A stretch of 64,000 nt of DNA from Candidatus Aegiribacteria sp. GTDB taxonomy: Bacteria; Fermentibacterota; Fermentibacteria; Fermentibacterales; JCC-6. The stretch is taken from the NCBI GenBank assembly GCA_030594645.1, contig JAUVEU010000004.1, positions 1-64,000 on the forward strand, given 5' to 3'. The stretch's first letter is position 1. Each line of letters starts with the position of its first letter. A program made the translations under genes and the position numbers. The notes beneath the pieces were generated by a model. That model ran no database searches, had not been told where the DNA came from, and worked only from the letters and a program-made list of their open reading frames with translations. Shown piece after piece: positions 59,444-64,000 of the stretch.

Positions 59444-60853
59444 ATGACAACTAAAATAATTGTAGATCCGGTGACCCGAATAGAGGGTCATGCCAGAATA
59501 GTACTGGACATAAACGATTCGGGCGATGTATCCAGCGGACATCTGCAGGTTCTTGAAATAAGAGGATTCGAGAAACTGCTCGAGGGAATGGAGCTTTTCA
59601 AGCTTCCCCTGATAACGGGTCGGATTTGCGGCGTGTGTCCTGCTGCTCACCACCTGGCATCGGTAATCACCATAGAGAACGGTCTGGGTGTGAAAATCCC
59701 GACCGATGCAAAGCTGCTTCGGGAGCTGATGTATCTTGGGCATATTCTTCATTCTCATGCGCTAAGTACATTCGTGCTAACAGGTCCTGATGTCCTTGTA
59801 GGAATTGGAGCTCCACCTGCGCAGCGTAGTGTTCTTTCTCTGCTTGGTGTAAAGCCTGAAATTGTGAAGAAGGTTCTAAGACTCAGAAGTATCGGTCAGA
59901 AGATAGTTGAGATAGTCGGAGGCAGAGGAGTTCACCCAGTAACATCCGTTCCCGGAGGACAGGCTTCCCGGCCGGATTCTGATGAAATAGAAAATATAGG
60001 GAAATGGGGTGTGGAAGCCGGCTCCCTGGTTAAGGACCTTTCAGAGGTTTTTATGGAGAAGCTGGACAACATCTCAGATCTGAGAGAAATAGCAGAAATT
60101 CCCTTTCATTCAGTAGCCCTATCCGATAAAGGAAAGGTAACTTTCACACAGAATATCTGTAAAGTTGTTGATCCTTCAGGAGAAGAAGAAAGAACCTTCA
60201 CTGCAGACGAGTACGCGGACAACCTGGTTGAACACCCGATGCAGGGCTCATATATGAGGTCTGTAAGGCTCAGATCCGAAGGAGAGGAAAAGAAATACTT
60301 CGTTGGCCCCCTCGCAAGACTCAATGTGAACAGCAGTTTCTCAACTCCGGAAGCAAACCGTCTCCTTGCGGATTTCAAGAGTAAAGGCAACCCCAGGCTG
60401 TCTGCTGTTGATTACCTTGAAGCCAGACTCATTGAAATGACATACTGCACCGAGAGAATCATTGAGATCTGCGGAGGGGAACTGGGCGATGGTCCAATCA
60501 TTACCAATGCTTCTCCAGCTGGAGGCCGTTTCAGAGGTATCGTGGAAGCACCAAGAGGTATCCTGATTCATGATTATGAAGCTGATGATGAAGGCAAGAT
60601 TACCAGTGCGAACCTGATCGTCGCAACGCAGAACAACTATGATGCCATCGATTTTGCGATAACCGCCCTTGCAAAGCACTTCAAGCAGTCAGGTGATGAT
60701 AATATTCTGATGAACGGTGCTGAATTCGCACTCAGATGTTTTGACCCATGCCTTGCTTGCGCCACCCATGCAGCAGGCAGTATGCCGATGAAGATTGAAC
60801 TCAGGAGTAATGGCAAAACCTTCAAAGTGATCAGAAGGGAGGGTAGAGTATGA
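59444..60853 (+). CDS. [NiFe] hydrogenase large subunit, MvhA-like (group 3)
   Basis: A 469-residue catalytic subunit. It begins VDPVTRIEGHARI. The N-terminal nickel motif is RICGVCPAAH (C62, C65, H69), and the C-terminal one is DPCLACATH (C436, C439, H442), followed by a 27-residue tail (AAGSMPMKIELRSNG...) that a maturation endopeptidase would remove after His442. The protease is encoded two genes downstream. The lack of a signal peptide and the small-subunit type place it in the cytoplasmic group 3 (3c-like) hydrogenases, which usually pass electrons to MvhD-like or other partner subunits. None is in this window apart from the ferredoxin. Confidence 0.92.
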   Translation: MTTKIIVDPVTRIEGHARIVLDINDSGDVSSGHLQVLEIRGFEKLLEGMELFKLPLITGRICGVCPAAHHLASVITIENGLGVKIPTDAKLLRELMYLGHILHSHALSTFVLTGPDVLVGIGAPPAQRSVLSLLGVKPEIVKKVLRLRSIGQKIVEIVGGRGVHPVTSVPGGQASRPDSDEIENIGKWGVEAGSLVKDLSEVFMEKLDNISDLREIAEIPFHSVALSDKGKVTFTQNICKVVDPSGEEERTFTADEYADNLVEHPMQGSYMRSVRLRSEGEEKKYFVGPLARLNVNSSFSTPEANRLLADFKSKGNPRLSAVDYLEARLIEMTYCTERIIEICGGELGDGPIITNASPAGGRFRGIVEAPRGILIHDYEADDEGKITSANLIVATQNNYDAIDFAITALAKHFKQSGDDNILMNGAEFALRCFDPCLACATHAAGSMPMKIELRSNGKTFKVIRREGRV

Positions 60854-61572
60854 TAAAGATAACAATTGATGAAGATGCATGTGTAGGATGCGAACTATGC
60901 GTTGATGAATGTCCTACTGATGTGTTTGAATTCAACGAGGAAAAGTTGTTACCGAAGGTTGTTAGGGAAAAGGAGTGTTTCGGCTGCCTCAGTTGCAGTG
61001 AAATATGCCCTGCCTCTGCAATCACTCACGAGGATATTATATATTCTGAAGAATACTACCATGATAATGAAAATCTGGCACTCGCTTCCAGACTCGCAGT
61101 TGATGTCCCACTTCCCAATACACCATCCGATGATGCGCATAAAAAAGCCGCACTCGATGATCTGGGCATAAGACTGCTTTCGGTAGCTTCGATATTCCGC
61201 CAGACACTTGGAGGAAGCCTTCCAGCTGTTGGTACAATGGCCGGGAGAACGCTTGCCACACAGCTTCCAAGGTACAGGATTCCTGAATCCTTCAAGGAGG
61301 CTCTTGATATCGCAGTGCGGCAGTTCACTCCGGCATGGGATATCAAACCCGATTACGATGGAAGCTCGAAACTTGAGATAAAAGTAAAGAGCTGCTTTAT
61401 CCGTGAGTTGTGTAAAACGGAGGGGATAGAGCTGGGGGGCGACCTGTGTGTACTTTTTTATAATTACATGGCAGGATACATTGGAAAGCTTGCAAATGCC
61501 CGCCTGAAGCTTACTGAATCATGCCCCGGCAGCAAAGAATGCAAGTACGATATCGAGGTATTTGTTAAATAA
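60850..61572 (+). CDS. 2[4Fe-4S] ferredoxin fused to a V4R-like domain
   Basis: A 240-residue electron-transfer protein. The N-terminal 60 residues carry two [4Fe-4S] motifs: C11, C14, C17, C21 (CVGCELCVDEC) and C43, C46, C49, C53 (CFGCLSCSEIC). A linker of ~85 residues leads to a C-terminal domain (LEIKVKSCFIRELCKTEG; LCVLFYNYMAGYIGKLA; ESCPGSKECKYDIEV) with cysteines at places matching those of the protein encoded at 58009. It probably accepts electrons from the hydrogenase. The start overlaps the large-subunit stop by 4 bases. Confidence 0.82.
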   Translation: MIKITIDEDACVGCELCVDECPTDVFEFNEEKLLPKVVREKECFGCLSCSEICPASAITHEDIIYSEEYYHDNENLALASRLAVDVPLPNTPSDDAHKKAALDDLGIRLLSVASIFRQTLGGSLPAVGTMAGRTLATQLPRYRIPESFKEALDIAVRQFTPAWDIKPDYDGSSKLEIKVKSCFIRELCKTEGIELGGDLCVLFYNYMAGYIGKLANARLKLTESCPGSKECKYDIEVFVK

Positions 61573-62096
61573 TGAACGCTGATCAATCCTGTTTATACCC
61601 GCTGGGTATAATTGGTATCGGTAACACCCTGGCGGGAGACGACGGTGCTGGAAATACCGTTGTGAGCAGGCTTAAGGTGAAGTATCCTTCAAGGCCTGAT
61701 GTCTATCTGCACAATCTTGAGACCGACCCACTGGAACTCTGGGAAATACTTCCCTCCGCAAAGAGGTTCATCTTCGTAGATGCCGTCGCCGGGAAACCCA
61801 CCGGCAGGCTTGTCGCGGTAAAGAAAAGGGGGGTGAAAAGAGCCTGGGCACCCTCTATTCACAACATGGATCTGCCCACGGTAATAGAACAGCTTTGCCG
61901 CCTTCGGCAGGCTGCTGAACCTGAATGGAGTATCTGGGGGATTACTATAGATATTCCCAACTATTTGCAGGAAGGTTTGTCCGCAGAAGTATCCGAAGCT
62001 GTTGAGAACCTCGTCGAAATGCTGTCGGAAAGGATCGAATCAAAAGACTATAACATAGAAGCACCGGCTGCATTTGAACAATTTGGGAATACCTGA
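61572..62096 (+). CDS. Hydrogenase maturation protease (M52)
   Basis: A 174-residue endopeptidase of the HyaD/HycI family. It begins IIGIGNTLAGDDGAGNTVV (Ni-binding Glu replaced by Asp as in group 3 enzymes), followed by HNLETDPLELWEILPSAKRFIFVDAVAG with metal ligand Asp in VDAV and HNMDLPTVIEQL with a His. It should clip the 27-residue tail from the large subunit after nickel insertion. The ATG overlaps the preceding stop (TAATG). It is last in the hydrogenase block proper. Confidence 0.9.
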   Translation: MNADQSCLYPLGIIGIGNTLAGDDGAGNTVVSRLKVKYPSRPDVYLHNLETDPLELWEILPSAKRFIFVDAVAGKPTGRLVAVKKRGVKRAWAPSIHNMDLPTVIEQLCRLRQAAEPEWSIWGITIDIPNYLQEGLSAEVSEAVENLVEMLSERIESKDYNIEAPAAFEQFGNT

Positions 62097-62113
62097 CATG
62101 AAAGATTTGCTCA

Positions 62114-62614
62114 ATGTATCGTGATGAAATCTTTTTTAAGCCTGTGAGTTTTCTCGAAGAGGATAGATTTATTGATGCCTGCAGTTCGCGCGCCACAAAA
62201 GAACAGGAAGTAATATTCAACCAGGGAGCCTCCAGCAGCGACCTGTATGTGATCAAGAGCGGTAGTTTTGTGGTTAGTGATTCAAGAGGTAAAGAACTCG
62301 TTCTCGCTGCACTTAACAGAGGCGATGTGTTCGGCGAAATGGCCTTTTTCAGGAGTGGAATAAGATCTGCTGCCGTAACCTGTGTTACTCCCGGTGAAGT
62401 ACTTTCAATAAGCAGGAAATCCTTCAGAGAGTTTCATGATAATTATCCCGATCTGGCAATACGGGTTGCATGCACCCTGGCAGGAATGCTTTCAGATCGG
62501 CTTAAGCATGCTGATGCGACATTAAGTCTTTTATCAGATGACAGCGATCTGAGACAGCGTTACGAAATACGCAGACTTATAAAGGAACTCAAGGTATCTA
62601 TCCGAAAGCAATAG
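62114..62614 (+). CDS. Cyclic-nucleotide-binding-domain protein without helix-turn-helix
   Basis: A 166-residue protein with one Crp-type cNMP-binding domain (FNQGASSSDLYVIKSGSFVVSD; GRDVFGEMAFFRSGIRSAAV with the GEMA phosphate-binding cassette) and a C-terminal helical segment (LSDRLKHADATLSLLSDDSDLRQRYEIRRLI). The wing-helix of Crp/Fnr regulators is absent, so it cannot bind DNA by itself. It lies 17 bases after the protease gene and may signal the energy state to the hydrogenase or the MglA switch. The Arg that usually caps the phosphate pocket is at position of RSAAV. Confidence 0.8.
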   Translation: MYRDEIFFKPVSFLEEDRFIDACSSRATKEQEVIFNQGASSSDLYVIKSGSFVVSDSRGKELVLAALNRGDVFGEMAFFRSGIRSAAVTCVTPGEVLSISRKSFREFHDNYPDLAIRVACTLAGMLSDRLKHADATLSLLSDDSDLRQRYEIRRLIKELKVSIRKQ

Positions 62615-62650
62615 GAATTCGGATTTTCCGCCGTTCCGGTAACATCCTTA
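62612..62650 (+). repeat. Fragment of the lipoprotein-family 3' region
   Basis: Just past the cNMP gene, ~36 bases (GGATTTTCCG, GTTCCGGTAACAT) match DNA at 53746-53781 in the decayed lipoprotein gene, reading FGFS.VPVT in both. It is too short to code and is probably a relic of a third copy of that gene or of the duplication that spread it. Confidence 0.6.
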
Positions 62651-62656
62651 TCTTAC

Positions 62657-63079
62657 CTATACCAGGATACGTTTTATTCCCTCCACTGCTTGATCAGTCA
62701 GCTTACGATGCGGTGACTCTACACTGGCAATAACAATAAGAACAACAGGCTGATCCATAACTTCAAAGGATTGACAGATAACAGAATCACCAGATGGTCC
62801 ACTCATGGTTATTTGATCCAGTCCCCCAAATCCTGTCAAGTCAAGAACATTCATATTCACTGTCCAGATGAAACCAGCTAACGCGGCCAGTGAACTGGAA
62901 TCCAGTTCAGATTCTATATTAACCACAGAGAAACCATCTTCGGTAGTCAACAGAGCTGCCTTGAAGCCTCCTTTACGAGCAATATGTTCAAGCTGTATTT
63001 TGACAGCCTTCATTGGTATTTCTGAACGATTCTTGCGGCGATCTTTCCATAATCTCATACCAGATAAACCTCTTTTCAT
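62657..63079 (-). CDS. Roadblock/LC7-like protein, third copy in the region
   Basis: A 140-residue protein. A basic N terminus (MRLWKDRRKNRSEIPMK) precedes the roadblock-type core (IQLEHIARKGGFKAALLTTEDGFSVVNIESELDSSSLAALAGFIW; GDSVICQSFEVMDQPVVLIVIAS). The first ATG (63079) has GAAGG 6 bases upstream and is preferred over ATG 63058. It converges on the hydrogenase operon and is one more possible partner of the MglA-type GTPase. It is likely transcribed from the AT-rich gap that follows on the plus strand. Confidence 0.75.
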   Translation of the reverse strand: MKRGLSGMRLWKDRRKNRSEIPMKAVKIQLEHIARKGGFKAALLTTEDGFSVVNIESELDSSSLAALAGFIWTVNMNVLDLTGFGGLDQITMSGPSGDSVICQSFEVMDQPVVLIVIASVESPHRKLTDQAVEGIKRILV

Positions 63080-63119
63080 TTAGAGCCTTCTTGGGGAACA
63101 TTTTGCATAATTAGTTTCC

Positions 63120-63149
63120 TTGACTAATCTTCAAGTGAAAATATACAAT
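63120..63149 (+). promoter_or_regulatory. Possible promoter in the gap before the terminal lipoprotein gene
   Basis: TTGACT at 63120-63125 with TACAAT at 63144-63149 (18-base spacing; TATACA two bases earlier is an alternative). It lies about 200 bases before the lipoprotein start, ahead of an AAGGAG and a minute frame (ATG 63194, MTPAR). Confidence 0.4.
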
Positions 63150-63220
63150 TATCGGGGTAATTATTACAAGGAGAATAACCAGAGGATAGCATTATGACAC
63201 CAGCCCGTTAAGCATGATGC

Positions 63221-63300
63221 TGACCTCCGCAGCCGCGAGCATTATCAGAAGTAACGCCATTAATTTCAGCCGCACTGGACAATCGGAAGAATGAATAGTA
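63221..63300. repeat. Duplicated 5' flank (copy B) of the adaptor-like lipoprotein gene, element-free
   Basis: This segment matches 53082-53156 plus 53427-53436: shared words include TGACCTCCGCA, GACAATC.GAAGAAT and TAGT.CTTTTCA. It corresponds to the antisense start of the adaptor-like gene joined directly to the leader of the lipoprotein gene, without the 266-bp element. AATAG at 63294-63298 occupies the insertion site. Similarity continues into the signal peptide of the next gene. Confidence 0.8.
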
Positions 63301-63356
63301 CTTTTCAGTGGTTCTATCTGCTACCCTTCTATAAACTCTTTCAGGAAAGAAGAAAT

Positions 63357-64000
63357 ATGAAATCCTGGTTCCTTTGTGTCATCATATTGCTATTGGCAGC
63401 TGTCATGTTTTCAATACAGGGTTGCGGAGAAACCAGAACTTCCGGATTCTACTCCGGTCATGTAACAACTCAAACAACTCCACGAGATACAACCGTACTG
63501 AGCACCCAGGTATCTTACACAACATCACCACAACTCAATGATACACTGCTCAACTGTACTTTTGACGATGTGCTCACGAAACCTTTCGGTTCCTCCTGTC
63601 GTTATGAAGTCTACCACGGATCCATGCATATCGACAACTCCGTATTTCGTGATCCTGTTGTTCTCCTGTCTACAGCCGGTCTTCTGGACGATGGTCTTTG
63701 CGAAGCCCAGTTCGATCTTGTAGATGCCGCTTCTCACTGTATCGTGGGTATTGTCCTTGGAGCTGAATCAACAGGAGATTTAATTCTTCTCGGGGCAAAC
63801 TCAAGAGGTCAGTATACCATTCAAAAATGCATCAACGGACTCTGGCTTCCCATTATGGGAATGGAGGCTTTCGAATCAAGCAGACTCATGCCGTACAGTC
63901 TTCCCGGCATTGAAATATCAGCCCTTGTTCACGGTAACTACATTGATTTGAGAGTAAACGGTCAGCTGATCCAGGTTGTACGAACCACTTTACCGGCTCT
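63357..64000 (+). CDS. Lipoprotein of unknown function, 3' truncated by window edge
   Basis: ATG 63357 follows AGGAAAGAAG and opens a frame that stays open to the window end (215 residues seen). The signal is MKSWFLCVIILLLAAVMFSIQGC with lipobox SIQGC. A Ser/Thr-rich linker (residues ~27-55) leads to a beta-rich region (LLNCTFDDVLTKPFG; YEVYHGSMHIDNSVF; EAQFDLVDAASHCIVGIVLGAES; ISALVHGNYIDLRVNGQLIQVV) with the look of a concanavalin-type or DUF1080-like sandwich. It is the intact relative of the decayed gene at 53489. Function unknown; surface location likely. Confidence 0.8.
   Translation, partial: MKSWFLCVIILLLAAVMFSIQGCGETRTSGFYSGHVTTQTTPRDTTVLSTQVSYTTSPQLNDTLLNCTFDDVLTKPFGSSCRYEVYHGSMHIDNSVFRDPVVLLSTAGLLDDGLCEAQFDLVDAASHCIVGIVLGAESTGDLILLGANSRGQYTIQKCINGLWLPIMGMEAFESSRLMPYSLPGIEISALVHGNYIDLRVNGQLIQVVRTTLPA

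Noticed and set aside
63194-63211. Five-codon frame (MTPAR) after AAGGAG
   Set aside because: Too short to support as a gene, although the ribosome site is good; it might be a leader peptide, but no regulatory structure follows.

Overview
The window reads as a chromosomal segment of an uncultured, probably anaerobic, Gram-negative bacterium, most likely of the FCB group. This placement is inference. It rests on a TonB-dependent receptor, lipoproteins with a classical lipobox, a MoxR-DUF58-BatA/BatD-type operon, a type IX-like C-terminal sorting domain on a secreted carboxypeptidase, and a bacterial MvhG/MvhA-type [NiFe] hydrogenase. A candidate phylum such as Fermentibacteria would fit, but no marker here proves it. 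TTG and GTG starts are frequent and neighbouring genes usually overlap by 1-20 bases, so operons are long and translationally coupled.

Layout. 1-5.5 kb: the end of an M18 aminopeptidase, a VOC protein, an ABC-2 exporter, a flippase-like membrane protein and a FAD oxidoreductase. 5.66-8.9 kb: a cobalamin riboswitch with a visible ribosome-site-masking hairpin, then a BtuB-like receptor and a beta-propeller lipoprotein that resembles BtuG. 9-13.4 kb: a PHP-glycosyltransferase fusion, a K+ channel with RCK domains, a second RCK protein, and a tRNA-Pro whose 3' end overlaps that protein's gene. 13.6-22.4 kb: secreted M14 carboxypeptidase, L27, HutI, a repeat-rich TPR protein, a DUF512 radical-SAM protein, a degenerate histidine kinase and a phosphohexomutase. 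22.4-29.3 kb: the MoxR/Bat operon. 29.4-36.7 kb: a sodium symporter, a large hybrid histidine kinase, and a PilB/GspE ATPase carrying receiver domains at both ends.

36.9-53.2 kb is one long minus-strand run: TPR protein, CoaE (P-loop lysine missing), MtaB, ribosomal protein S1, PlsC, Cmk (apparently a CTG start), RluB, ScpB, ScpA, an Era-like GTPase without a normal NKxD motif, a PQQ-type propeller protein, two cell-wall enzymes, PurN, a predicted beta-barrel, Pgi and an adaptor-like lipoprotein. Next comes a 266-bp mobile element (53161-53426) with 22-bp perfect terminal inverted repeats and a TTAG target duplication. A second copy of the flanking DNA near 63.2 kb lacks the element and so acts as a natural empty site. 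Beyond it lie a decayed lipoprotein gene and, at the window end, an intact paralogue.

54.4-63.1 kb holds the most unusual assembly: two roadblock/LC7 proteins, an MglA-type GTPase, a DUF4388 protein and a DnaA-like AAA+ protein without the DNA-binding domain. These run straight into a cysteine-containing V4R-like protein, the hydrogenase small and large subunits, a ferredoxin whose C-terminal domain resembles that V4R-like protein, the hydrogenase maturation protease, a cyclic-nucleotide-binding protein without a helix-turn-helix, and a convergent roadblock gene. The arrangement suggests that a small-GTPase switch and a hydrogenase are made together and perhaps act together.
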